Below are positions 24,430-37,500 of a stretch of 64,000 nt of DNA, piece by piece. The DNA comes from Halicephalobus mephisto (lineage: Eukaryota; Nematoda; Chromadorea; Rhabditida; Panagrolaimidae), in contig SWDT01000084.1 in NCBI GenBank assembly GCA_009193035.1, positions 62,001-126,000 on the forward strand, read 5' to 3'. Under the pieces are notes generated by a model. That model saw only the letters and a list, made by a program, of their open reading frames with translations, was not told the DNA's origin and made no database searches. Numbering within the stretch: position 1 is the stretch's first letter; the number at the start of each line of letters is the position of its first letter. The position numbers and the translations under genes are program-made.

Positions 24430-25300
24430 TTTCAGGATCCAGAACACAATTGTAAAAATTTCGAAAATTAAAAAAATTCATAATTTTTAAAATTAAAAAG
24501 TTTAGGATTTTCAAAATTTAAAAAATTTAGGATTTTTAAAATCAAAAAACTCATAATTTTTAAAATTAAAAAAACTCATAATTTCTAAAATTAAAAAATT
24601 CATAATTTCTAAAATTAAAAAATTCATAATTTTTAAAATGAAAAAATTTAGGATTTTTCAGGATCCAGAACACAATTGCAAAAATTTCGGAAATTAAAAA
24701 AACTTTAAAATACAATAAATATTATGAAATTCTTAAGAAATTTAAAATTTTTTTAGGATCCAGAACACAATTGCAAAAATTTCAAAATAAAAGAGATTTA
24801 AAAATATGATAAAAATTTAGAACTTTTCAGGATCCAGAACACAATTGTAAAAATTTCAAAAATAAAAAAATCTAAAAATATGATAAAAATTACGAAATCC
24901 TTAAAAAATTTAAAGTTTTTTTAGGATCTAAAACACAATTATAAAAATTTCGAAAATTAAAAAAATTTAAAATTCTTTAGGATCCAGAACACAATTATAA
25001 AAATTTCAAAAATAAAAAAAACTAAAATACGATAAAAATTACGAAATTTTTAAAAAATTAAAAATTTTTTTAGAACCCAGAACATAATTGCAAAAATTTC
25101 GAAAATTAAAAAAATTTCAATAATAAAAAAATTCATAATTTTTAAAATTAAAAAAATTTAGGATTTTTTAGGATCCAGAACACAATTATAAAAATTTAAA
25201 AAATAAAAAAAACTAAAATATAAAAATTACGAAATTCTTAAAAAATTTAAAATTTTTTCAGGATCTAAAACACAATTATAAAAATTTCAAAGTAAATTTT
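24430..25300. repeat. Dispersed-tandem array, GGATCCAGAACACAATT units
   Basis: About eight copies of AGGATCCAGAACACAATTG, each followed by AAAAATTTCGAAAATTAAAA, at spacing of 60-140 bp. Purely AT-rich between copies. Confidence 0.75.
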
Positions 25301-25699
25301 TAGAATTTTCCAGAATCCAATTGAAAATTTCAGAATTTTATGTAGATTTATATTTTTATAAAAATTCCAAAAAAAATTTATTTTGAAATTTTTAAAATTC
25401 GATAAATTCTAAATTTTTTGTAAAATTTTGAAATATTTAAAAATTTTAGAAAATTTTAGAAATTCTGCAAATTTTCAGAATTTTATAAAACCTTACAGAA
25501 TGGAATATAAGGTTTTAAAATTTCCAAAGACTCATGGAAACTTCCAAAACTTTGGAATTTTCTGGGAATTTTTAATATTTTTCAAACTATTCAAAATTTT
25601 TAAATTATCGCAAACCAAAAGTTTCGAAAATTTCCAAGGGTGTGGGAATTCACGGTGAGATAATTTCACAGAAAATTAATTTTTAAAATAATACTGAAT

Positions 25700-26260
25700 T
25701 CAAATTTAGCATTTGTTCCCATTTCGTCGAAAATTTAAATTTGGAATTTGTTCACACTTTGCCAAAACTTAAAAATTGGCATTTGTTCACACTTTGCCAA
25801 AAATTTAAAATTGGTATTTGTTCATACTTTGCCAAAAATTTAAAATTGGCATTTGTTCACACTTCGCCAAAAATTAAAAATTGGCATTTGTTCATACTTC
25901 GCCAAAAATTTAAAATTGGTATTTGTTCACACTTCACCAAAGATTCAAGTTTGGCATTTGTTCATACTTTGCCAAAAAATTAAAATTGGCATTTGTTCAC
26001 ACTTCACCAAAGATTCAAGTTTGGCATTTGTTCACACTTTACCAAGAATTTAAAATTGGCATTTGTTTACGTTTCGTTAAAAATTCAAGTTTGGCATTTG
26101 TTCACATTTTGCCAAAAATCCGAATTTGACATTTGTTCACATTTTACCAAAGATTCAAATTTGGCATTTGTTCACATTTTGCCAAAAATCCAAATTTGGC
26201 ATTCGTTCACATTTTACCAAAGATTCAAATTTGACGTTCTTTCATGTTTCATTAAAAATT
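25700..26260. repeat. Minisatellite, 35 bp unit (GGCATTTGTTCACA)
   Basis: About fifteen head-to-tail copies of TTGGCATTTGTTCACACTTT and GCCAAAAATTTAAAA. The unit length is not always a multiple of three, so several overlapping frames are open; these are artefacts. The same family recurs at 35395-35450 and 58635-58870. Confidence 0.85.
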
Positions 26261-26519
26261 TTATTTTTTAAATTCCTCGAATTGAGAAATTCGAAAACTC
26301 TCCAGAATCCAAGAGAGATTCTGAAATGTTGTAAAACATCAGTCTTCCAGAATCCTTTTGGAATATTTAAAACTTTCAATAATTTTCCAAAACTTAAAAA
26401 CGAACATCTGAACTTTTGAATTTCCGATTTTTATAAATCCCGGAAATTCGCGTCGAGATAATTTTAAATTTCCAATAACATCATTTTTGGATTAAGAGGG
26501 CTTTTACGGTCGCAAATCA

Positions 26520-26960
26520 GCCATAGATGGCAAAAAACAAACAAAGTTTATTTATTAATTTAAATACAAAAATAAAAATTTACAATAATCGGTTCCTTGG
26601 AGGATTTATTTTTTTAAAATAATTGATTTCCAAATTTTATAAATTTTTAAATTTAAAAAAAAATAAAAAAATTTTAAAATAAAAAAATTTAGAAATTTTA
26701 AAAATAAAGAAATCTAAAATTTTTTAAATAAAAAATTTTAAAAATAAAAAAATTTTTAAATTTTAAAAATAAAGAATTTTTTAAATAAAAAAGTAAAAAA
26801 TTCCTTAAATAGAGAAATTTAAAATTTTTAAAATAAAAAAATAAAAAATTTCTTAAATAAAGAAATTTAAAAATAAATTTTCCTCAAAAATTCGTTTTTA
26901 AAATTTTCGAAATGTAAAAATTGGCCAAAACCATCTTTGACCTTGTAAAAATGGACAAAA
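26520..26960. repeat. AT-rich low-complexity tract
   Basis: Irregular AAATTTTTAAAATAAAAAAA units. No gene-like content. Confidence 0.6.
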
Positions 26961-27164
26961 TTTTTTCATTAAATATAGAATATTGCGGCCACTTTATTGA
27001 GACAAATAGGGCAAGTTTGGTGTTTACTTCCACGTCGGCATCATCTTCAGAAAACGAAACCGGAAGTTTTTGGAATTTTTAACTATTCGGATTTAAAGAG
27101 ACTGGAAATTTTATGATTTACAAACTGATTAATTATTATCCGTTCTAGGATTGTTGGCTGGAAT

Positions 27165-27560
27165 TCAATTTTAAAAAATAAAAATTAAAAGATAATTATT
27201 AAATTTTAAAGTTTTGGTCTCACCACGAATGATTTTTAAAAATTTTCTGACTTGTTTATGGTTTCAGAAATATTCGTCTTGAGATCATCGATTGAAGTTT
27301 AATTTAAAAAATTAAAAGATAATTATTGAATTTTAAAAAATTTTGGTCTCATCACGAATGATTTTTAAAAAGTCTGTGACTTATTTGGCAGTTTTAAAAA
27401 TACTTGCGTTGGGATCAACGATTGAAATTTAATTTTTAAAAATAAAAATTAAAAGAAAATTATTTAATTTTTAAAAAAATTTTGGTCTCACCACGAATGA
27501 TTTTTAAAAAGTCTGACTTGTTTATGGTTTCGGAAATATTCGTGTTGGGACCACAACTTG
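27165..27560. repeat. Tandem repeat, about 120 bp unit (CACCACGAATGATT)
   Basis: Three copies with AAAAATTAAAAGATAATTAT, TTTTGGTCTCACCACGAATG and ATTTTTAAAAAGTCTG. Each carries the CACGAA core discussed in the findings. Confidence 0.75.
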
Positions 27561-27719
27561 GGGTTTCTTGTAAAAATTTAGGACCGAAGGAACTACTGAT
27601 TCCATTATGAATGGTACTTAAGAAGGATTAAGTCCTTTGTCAAAAAAACGAATGAAACATTGTTCGTGTCAAGACCACTACTTAAGGCTTTTCATAAAAA
27701 TTAAAACCGGAGAATTTTA

Positions 27720-28340
27720 AGAATAAAAAACCATTGGTCCCGTCACAAACGATGTTCAAAAAACCATCGACAAGTTCTGAACCAAAAAAAATAATTTTCG
27801 CGTTAGGATTTTTAAAATTTTTCATAAGAATAAAGGAAAAAAAATATTCGAAACAAACTCAGTTGGTCCCGTCACGAAGAATATTAAAAAACCATAAATA
27901 AGTTCTAAACCAAAAAAATTTTTCGTGTTAGGACCCTTGGGATTTTTCATAAGAATAAAGATAAAAAATATTTAAAATTTAGTTGGTCCCGTCACGAAGA
28001 ATATTAAAAAATCATAAATAAGTTCTAAACCAAAAAAATTTTTTGCGTTAGGACCCTTGGGATTTTTCATAAGAATAAAGATAAAAAATATTCGAAACAA
28101 ACTTAGTTGGTCCCGTCACGAAGAATATTAAAAAACCATAAATAAGTTCTCAACCGAAAAAATTTTTCGTGTTAGGATTTTTAAAATTTTTCATAAGAAT
28201 AAAGAAAAAAAATATTCAAAACTCAGTTGGTCCCGTCACGAAGAATATTAAAAAATCATAAATTCTCAATTAAAAATAATTTTTCGTGTTAGGACCCTTG
28301 TGATTTTCCATGAAATTGAAGACTAAGGAAATCCAAAAAT
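27720..28340. repeat. Tandem repeat, 105-120 bp unit (GGTCCCGTCACGAAG)
   Basis: Five copies with TTGGTCCCGTCACGAAGAAT, ATAAATAAGTTCTAAACCAA and GTGTTAGGACCCTTGGGATT. Copies are 85-95% alike by eye. Confidence 0.8.
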
Positions 28341-28639
28341 AAAAATATTCTTTTGTCTCATCACGAATTATCTCTAATTCTGTTTTCGAAAATAACTCAA
28401 ACTGTTGGTTTTTTAATTGCAGAATATTGTATTCGCTTAGTCAAGACAAATAAGGCAATTTTAACTTTCAATTCCACGACTGCTAAAATGGAAACAGAAG
28501 TAATATAAGCCTTTACTGAACAATGAGACAAGGACACAATCCACATATGCACTTTACGTGATTTTTAATTGCAAAAAATCCATTTAGCGTTAGCCAACAG
28601 GAATTCTGATTGGCCAGATTTACCATTTCACTTATGTAC

Positions 28640-28925
28640 TGACAGTCAACGAACGCGCGAGAGAGTTCACTCGCATTTGTAAACGAACGAGTGAGTTCTC
28701 TCGCATTTGTAAATGAACGCGCGAGAGAATCCACTCGCATTTGTAAATGAACGCGCGAGAGAGAGTTCACTCGCATTTGTAAACGAACGAGCGAGAGAAT
28801 CCACTCGCATTTGTAAATGAACGCGCGAGAGAGAGTTCACTCGCATCCATGAACAGACGCGAGAGAGAATCCACTCGCATCCATAAACAGGCGAGTGAGA
28901 GAGAGTCCACTCATATATGACAAAT
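28640..28925. repeat. CpG-bearing minisatellite, about 36-40 bp unit
   Basis: About seven copies of ACTCGCATTTGTAAACGAAC and GCGCGAGAGAGAGTTC. Open minus frames across it encode only a repetitive Arg/Ser-rich peptide and are repeat artefacts. Confidence 0.8.
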
Positions 28926-29299
28926 CTCAACACGTAACGGAGAACCTCATTTAATTCCTACAGTATCCATCGTTCCCTGATATTTAAACAGTCGCCTCTA
29001 GCGCTCTATATAGTCTAGTTTCCGTCCCAACAATGACCAACATCATTCTCAAGGAATAAAAAATTGTCCAAGTTTGAAAAGATTAAATTTGAATTCTGTG
29101 AGAATTTTTTGTATAATTCTGCCCGAGAAACTAAAAATAAAAATTTAAACGAAATTGGATATTGTCGAAAAAATCCAAAAAACAAAGAAAAATAAGAATT
29201 GGAAATTGGTTCTATTTTCGGATTTTTTGAACTTCCGAGTTGTCATTTTTCCTTAAAAGTCGGATTTTACGGAACACAAAATTCGAGGACAAAAGTATT

Positions 29300-29790
29300 C
29301 CGTCCACCAAACGGGCCAGAAAAATTATTTATTTTTTAACTTTTTTAAAGATCAAATATTATTTTAAAAATTCCAAAATTCAAAAATATTTTTTTTAAAT
29401 CCAGAAAAATATTAAAAAATTCGAAAATAAATATTTTTAAAAAATTCAAAAATAAAAAAAATTATTTTTTTAAAAATTCAAAAATAAAAAAAAATAAACA
29501 ATATTTTTAAAAAAATAAAAAACTTTAAAAAAATATTTTTTTTAAATTTTGGAATATTGTAGAAAAATAATTTTTTTTTATTTTTTTATTTTTTATTAAT
29601 TTTAAAATTAAATAATTAATATTTTTGGATTTTAAATATCCTAAAAAAATTAAAAATCAGTTTTTTGAAATTTTCGAACACAATAATTCAGTTTTGGTGC
29701 TGTTCGAAAAAAAAGTTTACAAAAAAAATTAGTTTTTTAAAAAAAAAATAAACTTTGATTTAAGGGATTTTTTGAGTTATGTAATTTTAA
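29300..29790. repeat. AT-rich low-complexity tract
   Basis: AAAATATTTTTAAAAAATTC-like units and long A or T runs. No gene-like content. Confidence 0.6.
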
Positions 29791-29834
29791 AAATTTTCGA
29801 ATGTGTATTCAGAATCCGTTTTTTTCTGTAGAAT

Positions 29835-30065
29835 AATCTTCGAAAATATAAAAATTGAAAAATATGGAAAATATGGAAAATATAAAAATTGAAAAATATA
29901 GAAAATATAGAAAATATGGAAAATATGGAAAATATAAAAATTGAAAAATATAGAAAATATAGAAAATATGGAAAATATGGAAAATATAGAAATTGAAAAA
30001 TATGGAAAATATAAAAATTGAAAAATATAGAAAATATGGAAAATATAAAAATTGAAAAATATGGT
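29835..30065. repeat. Minisatellite, GAAAATATGGAAAATATAAA
   Basis: Nested 10 bp and about 35 bp periodicity (GAAAATATRG, with AAATTGAAAAATATAG). The 94-codon minus frame over it is low-complexity Phe/Tyr/Ile and is not a gene. Confidence 0.85.
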
Positions 30066-30094
30066 ATGCACGAGGGAGGCTAAAAGGAGACCGA

Positions 30095-30570
30095 TTTCTG
30101 AATTTCGTTTTTTAGAAATTTATTTTTTTTAAATATACTAATTTAAACAATTTTAATTTTAATCAAGAGAAAACTTCAAAATCATTGTTTTTATATAATT
30201 AATAATTTCAAAAAATTATAAAAAAGTTTAATTTTTTTATGAAAAAAAATATTATTTTTGAATTTTTTAAATTTATTTTTTTTAAATACACTAATTTAGA
30301 AAGTTTTAATTTTAGTTGAAAATGAATTTCAAAATCATTATTTTTATATAATTAATAATTCTAAAAAAGTTTAATTTTTTTATGAAAAAAATATTATTTT
30401 TGAATTTTTTAAATTTATTTTTTTAAATATACTAATTTAGAAAATTCCAAAATAATTATTTTTATATAATTAATAATTCTAAAAAAGTTTAATTTTTTTA
30501 TGAAAAAAATATAACTTTTGAATTTTTTAAATTTATTTTTTTTAAACATACTAATTTAGAAAATTTTAAT
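30095..30570. repeat. Tandem repeat, 110-135 bp unit
   Basis: Four copies with AAATTTATTTTTTTTAAATA, ACTAATTTAGAAAATTTTAA and TATATAATTAATAATTCTAA. The DNA from here to 31420 is AT-rich with short GTATTTTGGGAGATTTTA repeats and holds no gene. Confidence 0.75.
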
Positions 30571-31420
30571 TATAACTAAATTTAACATTAATTATCCTTA
30601 TGTAATTAGTTTTCTGAAAAATTTTAAAAACAGTAAAATTTAATTTTTTAAAATTTCAACAAAAGTGAAAAATTGTTGAAATTCAATTTTTATTTCACTT
30701 TTGTTCTTTTTTAAATACACCGGTTTAAAAAATCCTATTTCAATTAAATACAAATTTAAAGCTAATTATAAATATTTAATTTTGCAAGAAAATTAAAAAA
30801 CTTAAATTTTTATCTTTTATAAAAAATTTTAAAATTAGAAATTTATTTAATAATTTTTTAATTTAAAAAAAATTTCTGAATTTAAAATAGTAAATAGTTA
30901 AAGAAATTTTTATAAAATTTCGGAAAATTCTGGAAATTTTTATAAAAATTCTTAAAATTCTAAGAAATTTGCATAAAATTTTGAAATTTCTTACTGTATT
31001 TTGGGAGATTTTAAAAACTTTAAAATTTCAAAAATAAAAAAATTCCAAAAATTTTAAAGTTCCAGAAAATTTCGAAATTTCTTACTGTATTTTGGGAGAT
31101 TTTAGAAGCCTCAAAATTTTTTAAATTTTAAAATTTCGAAAATTTGCATAAAGTTTTAAAAAATTCCGAAATTTTTTTGTATTTTGGAAAATTTCAAAAA
31201 TTCTTAAAATTTTAGAATTCCGAAAATTTTAAAGTTTTAAAAAATTTCGAAGTTTTTTTTATTTTGGAAAATTTTTAAAATTCAAAAAAATCTCGAAATA
31301 TCCTACTGTATTTTAAAAAATTCCAAAAATTCGAATTTTGTTGAATAAAATTAAATTTTTTTTCGAAAATTAAGAAATAGAACCACATGATTCTCTTAGA
31401 AAAGAAAATTCGAAGAAATT
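30570..31420. other. AT-rich intergenic stretch
   Basis: Contains three weak copies of TTACTGTATTTTGGGAGATT (30990-31330). Nothing else was seen. Confidence 0.5.
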
Positions 31421-31482
31421 TTGTTGGTTTTTTTGTACAACATGCCCTCAGGGGATCCGGACGTCGTAATGAGAATAAAAAG

Positions 31483-31488
31483 TTTATT
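31483..31488 (-). terminator. Poly(A) signal of the THSD1-like gene
   Basis: AATAAA on the minus strand about 36 nt after the stop codon. Confidence 0.5.
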
Positions 31489-31523
31489 TTTGAAATCTTT
31501 GAAAATGAACACCCGTGAAAAAA

Positions 31524-34500
31524 TTAAACAGAATCCACTTGGGTTCCGATGTGATGTTTGTCTTCAGAATCCGGACCTGACTTCAGCCATCCAGAAGTCT
31601 CCCTGTCGACGATCCGGTCGATGTCTATGTCGCTGGCCGGATACGGTCTCAAGAGAGATCCGGGCACCACGGGATCATAATAGTCGTATTCCAGTTCGTC
31701 CATCGAGATTATGGAGGAATTTCTGGCGGGACTTCTGGAGGTCCTGGGACTCGATTGGACGCTTAATTGAATCCCAACGGACCGTTTTGCCACAGAATAC
31801 GGTTCCAACGGGGGCGAATTTCCATTCAATCCGGTGCTTTCTGTTTCGTTCGACCGATACATGTCCGTTTCTATTCTAAAATTTCGAAATTCATATAAAA
31901 AAAATTTTTTTTAAAATCTTTTTAAAAATTTTCCTTCAAAATAAAAAAAAAAATTTTATTTATAATTCTTTTTATAATTTTTTAAAAATCTTTTTACAAA
32001 TGTTTTTAAAAATTTTTTTTTATAATTTTTTTAAAATTTTTTAAAAAATGTTTTTAAAAAAATTTCTTTTTTAATAATTTTTTTTATTTTTTACAAATGT
32101 CTTTAAAAATTTTTTTTATAATTTTTTTAAATGTTTTTAAAAAATTTCTTTTTTATAATTTTTTTATAATTTTTTTTTATAATTTTTTTTTATAATTTTT
32201 TTTTATAATTTTTTTTTATAATTTTTTACAAACCTTTGAGAAAGTGAAGCCAACAGAGCTTCACTCATCTGACTCGAGCCCGTGTCCCTCCGCTGACCGT
32301 ACTTCCGGGTCGCGTAAGTGCAGACCAAAGGAGGAATCGCGATCAATGACATCAACACAAGAACTACAGCCACTACAAGGACGAGGACTACGGTATTTTG
32401 ACAAGCAGAAGATCCACAGTGTCCGAAAGCCCAGGACAACCCCAACTGCGCCGAGTACTCTCTTGAAAGTGAAACCAATTTTGGAAGATCTTTGACGATT
32501 TTGAATTCCACGTAAAAACCAGAAAATCTGGTATTTTTTCTGTTTGAAATTTCGAATAAAATAAAAACATCGTCATCCAGGGAAAGCTCCAGATTCCGCT
32601 GTCGGGATTTGTCGCTCGACCACGCTATCTCCTGAATAGTTAAGATTAATAAAATTGTTAAATCGGTGTGTTAACTGGCTGCTGTATAAGCAAGCCAGAT
32701 CTCGAAAAGAAATATTCCACTTATTAGACAATAGGCATACCGTATATATAAAGGACCAAGTGTTGACTACTTAATGTATATTGTTCTTCTGCTTGATCTT
32801 TGTTAAATCGATGAATTGACTGACTATTAGGTAAACAAGCCAGATCTTGAAAAGAAATATTCCACTTATTAGACAATAAGCATACTGTATATATAAAGAA
32901 CCGAGTGTTGACTAGTTAATGTATATTGTTCTTCTGCTTGATCTTTGTTAAATGAATAAATTAACTGACTATTAGGTAACAAGCCAAGATACACGGTCTC
33001 GAAAAGAAATATCTTACATATCTGACAATAGATATACTGTATACATAAAGGACCGAGTTTTGACTAGTTAATGTATATCATTATTATACTTAATCTTTGT
33101 TAAATCAATAAATTAACTAGCTACTAGACAAAAAACCAAGTCTCGAAGAGAAATATCCTACTTATCAGACAATAGGCATACTGTATATATAAAGGACCGA
33201 GTTTTGACTAGTTAATGTATATTTTTCTTCTGTTTAATCTTATTGTTGTTTAGATAAACAAGAAACCTTCATCTCCTTCATATCTCATTTAATCGCATTG
33301 GTTTACAGTGATTTAACAATTATTTAAAATTAGATAATTTTAAAAATGAATAACTTCTAGAATATCTGGGAATCCTATGTAAAAAATATTATAAAATTCA
33401 AACAAATTAGGATTTTTTAAAAGTCGAGGTTAAACAAAGCGGAAAAATTCCAAAAATATTCATTCTGGGTCTACCTAGGGTTTTTCAAAAGGATCTACCT
33501 CGACCTGGATTAGAATCTTCCAGAAAAATTCACTTCAATCTGAATGTAAATTTTCCAAAAAAATCTATTTCAATCTGGATTAGAATCTTCCAGAAAAACC
33601 CACTTCAATCTGGATGTAACTCTTCCAGAAAAATCTATTTCAATCTGGACCAGAATCTTCCAGAAAAATCCATAACGAACAAGATAAAAATTTTCTAGGA
33701 AGATTTTTCCAAAATCGATCGGACTAAAATTTTCTAAAATGATTTATTTCAAATTTTAACGCTCTAGAAATATCCAGATCGAACTGAATTGGGATCTTCT
33801 AGAAGGATCTGATCCAGACTAGACAAGGATTTTCTAGAAAGATCTATGAGAAGCCAAACTTCAACTTTTTAAAACTAATCCTAAAAAGTACAAAATCCCC
33901 ATCTTGAAGTCAATCAAGGTAGATTTTGCTTTTTATGTTTTATTTGATTTTTACACACAAAAAGAGTATATAGTATATAATATATCTGATACATTAAAAC
34001 GCTTCTGATGTATCAAATATATGATATTCAACATATCGATATATTAACTTGATATCGGTAAATAATATATAATGTATGGATATATTAAAACGATTCTGAT
34101 GTATAGAATAGATTATATTCAACGTATATATATACATTAACTCGATATCGATGCACTAAAACGCTTCTGATGTATCAAATATATGATATTCAACGTATAT
34201 ATATACATTAACTCGATATCGATGCACTAAAACGCTTCTGATGTATCAAATATATGATATTCAACGTATATATATACATTAACTCGATATCGGTGCACTA
34301 AAACGATTCTGATGTATGAAATGCATTATATTCAACGCATATATATACATTAATTCGATATCGGTGCACTAAAACACTTCTGATGTATGAAATGCATTAT
34401 ATTCAACGCATATATATATATTAACTCGATATTGATACAAAGTATGTAATGTATCTGATACATTAAAACGATTCTGATGTATCAAATATATAATATTCAA

Positions 34501-37500
34501 CGTATCGATACACTAAAACGATTTCAATGTGTCAGATACATTGTAATTCACGTGCCGATATATTAACTTGATATCGATGCATTAAGACGATTCATATATT
34601 TTTTTTGTATGCATAGAATTCCTCTCCCTCTTGCCCTAAAGACCCCCGAGAAATACGGTATATTATAATAATTTTTTTTAAAATGAACTAACCATGGATT
34701 GGCCTTGGAGGATCCTGAGCACGTCTCCGTGGGTTTCTTTTTCCTTCAGAATCTGGATCTGGGCTTTGGTGGATTCCTGTCTCGGGATCGTCCACAGTAA
34801 AGTTTTATTTTCGCAATTTAGTTCTCTCGAAGCGAAAATTATCCCGTTGTGGTGGTGGTGAAGATGGCATCCGCATCGACAGGAATCGTTCTGAGTTGAA
34901 TTTGAAATTAGAGCCTCAGGGAAAGAAAAATCTGATTCTAAAAATCTCATGAATAATGTTTATTTTTATTTACAGTATACTTACCAATTGTACAATTTCC
35001 CAAAAAACAAGTTTTTGTTTCAATGGAAGATCCTGAACAAAATTTTCCACTTTCGTTCGGAGGGGGTTCGGAGCAGGTCCTGACCCTCTTCCGGAGCCCC
35101 TCCCCACAGGAACCCGAGCAGCTCGTCCACGACCCCCAACTGGCCCAACTTCCGTCGATTTTGTGGACTGAAAACTCAAGTCACGTCTTCCACCTCGAGA
35201 ATCTTAATTTTTCTCTTCTTTTCATTCTTAAAATTCCACAAAAATAAAAATTTTGCATAATTTACAAAAAAAAATTCTGAAATTTTCAGAGTTTACAGAA
35301 GTTTCAGAATCTCATAGAAATTTACAATTGTTTAAAAATAAAAGTTTTTTCGAGAGAATTTTATAAGCTTATTTTTAAAATCTGAAATCTCAATTGGCAT
35401 TCGTTCTCTTTTCGCCAACAATCCCAATTTGGCAATATTCACTCTATGCTAAAATCTGATTTTTCTGAATTAAGATCTTTCAAAATTGAATATCAATTTA
35501 AAATTATTCGAAAATAAAAATCCTTAAAATTCGTGTTGAGACAATTTTGCAACAAAGCATATGTCTAATTTTCATTATTATGACTGTTTCGAGTCCCCCG
35601 TGTTTCGGCCTGTTTACGACCGGCCATTTCTCGCGCAGGTTCGGGTTTTCTAATGAGCTTTGTTAGTTGCGGGGAAACACTCGATTCCGAGCTTTATCTA
35701 GGCTCAAATTCCGGTTATAATCTAAACCCTTAACGAGATTTAGATGAAAATCTTGAACACATTTGCAAATAGATGAAATCCGATATGAAAGTCATTTTTG
35801 TTTTGTTCATTCAGGTTGTTCAAAAATTTCAAAAATGGTCTCGAAGCGAATTTTTAGAATTTTCCACTTGAGACCACAAAGTGTAAAATTTAATTTTTAT
35901 GTAGTTTAATAAGACTCTAAATCACACTATTATAGAAATAAGAAATATTTATCAAAAAAACTTCAAAAATAGTCTCGAAGCGAATTTTTAGGATTTTCCA
36001 CTTGAGACCACAAAGTGTAAAATTTAATTTTTATGTATTTTAATAAGACTCTAAATCATACTATTATAGAAATAAGAAATATATACCAAAAAAACTTCAA
36101 AAATGGTCTCGAAGCGAATTTTTAGAATTTTCCACTTGAGACCACAAAGTGTAAAATTTAATTTTTATGTAGTTTAATAAGACTCTAAATCAAACTATTA
36201 TAGAAATAAGAAATATATACCAAAAAAACTTCAAAAACAGTCTCGAAGCGAATTTTTAGAATTTTCCACTTGAGACCATAAACTGCGAAATTTCATTTTT
36301 ATGTGATTCTGTAAGGTCCCAATTTGTTAATAGATTCTAGAAACCGTAAGCAAATAGACGGTCGAAGGTGAACTACTTGGTCCTTTTTGAAAAGAATAAA
36401 AAATGAGGTTTTTCGGATAATTTCCCTGGATCCAACGGGTCTAGAGGACAGTGCCAGTCTCCATTTTGTTTTTTAATTAACCCTTGCAGTTCATTTTTGG
36501 CCTTTGTCAACAAATGGAAAAACTGGTTCTGATGGATGATGGATTCGGAATTTGGTGGTCAAAAATGGGTCCATAAATAGCCGCTTTTTAGGATCAAAAC
36601 AATTTTTTTTTCGGAATAATTCTGTTGAGAGAATAATTATCATAATTGAAACAATGCTGAATAACCAAGAAGGGCAAAAAGGTCAGCTTCTCCCAAAATG
36701 GCCCTTCTGCACGGCAGATGGACAAAAAAGGACATTTAACCCACTTTGGCAAAAACAAAATAAACGTTCATATTTTTCATCAAACTTAATTGCATTAAAA
36801 ATTCGAATTTTATCGTTTGGCGTTCTGTTCCTAATGCCAAAATTTAGTTGGTTAAAAATAGGATCATTCTAAAATTTTAAATTTCATCGTTTGGCGTTTT
36901 ATCCCTAATGCCAAAATTTAGTTAGTTAAAAGTAAAATCACATTAAAAATTCGAATATTATCGTTTGGCGTTTTATTCCTAACGCCAAAAATTCATTTTT
37001 AAAAATAAACAATATAGCTTATTTTAGTAAAAAGTAAATTTTTATTTCTTTAAAAAAGTTTGAATTTTTTAAAAAAGTTTATTTTTTTTAAAGAAATTCA
37101 AATTTTTAAAAAAAGTTTGAATTTTTTAAAGGAGTTTATTTTTTTAAAGAAATTCAAATTTTTAAAAGAAGTTTGAATTTAAAAAATGAGACTTACCTGG
37201 TTCAGAAGAAACACATCGTCGATCCCAGTCGTCCACTCGATGAGTCCGGTCATCGACGACCACGAGTTCGAAACAATATTTTTTATAAATTATATCGAAT
37301 AAAGAACAAGGAATCGTCATCATCGAAGAATTCGGAAAAAGAGAAAATTCTTCCATGTAGTTGTATTCTTCCGGGAGGCCTTCTGGAGAATCCAAAACTG
37401 CCAAAACACGGATTCTGAATTGAGCAGATTGATTCTGGAGGAATCCACAAGACGGCAAGGACCACGTGAAAGAGAAGTCTCCGGAACAATGAGGAAAAAT

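Noticed and set aside
25700..26260. CRISPR-like regular repeat array
   Set aside because: Units are head to tail with no unique spacers, in a eukaryotic genome; it is a minisatellite.
25741..26419. Five overlapping open plus frames of 66-97 codons
   Set aside because: All are produced by the 35 bp minisatellite; the peptides are the same repeat in shifted register.
28513..28933. Two minus frames of 87-88 codons rich in Arg, Ser and Leu
   Set aside because: Translation of the GAGAGA minisatellite only.
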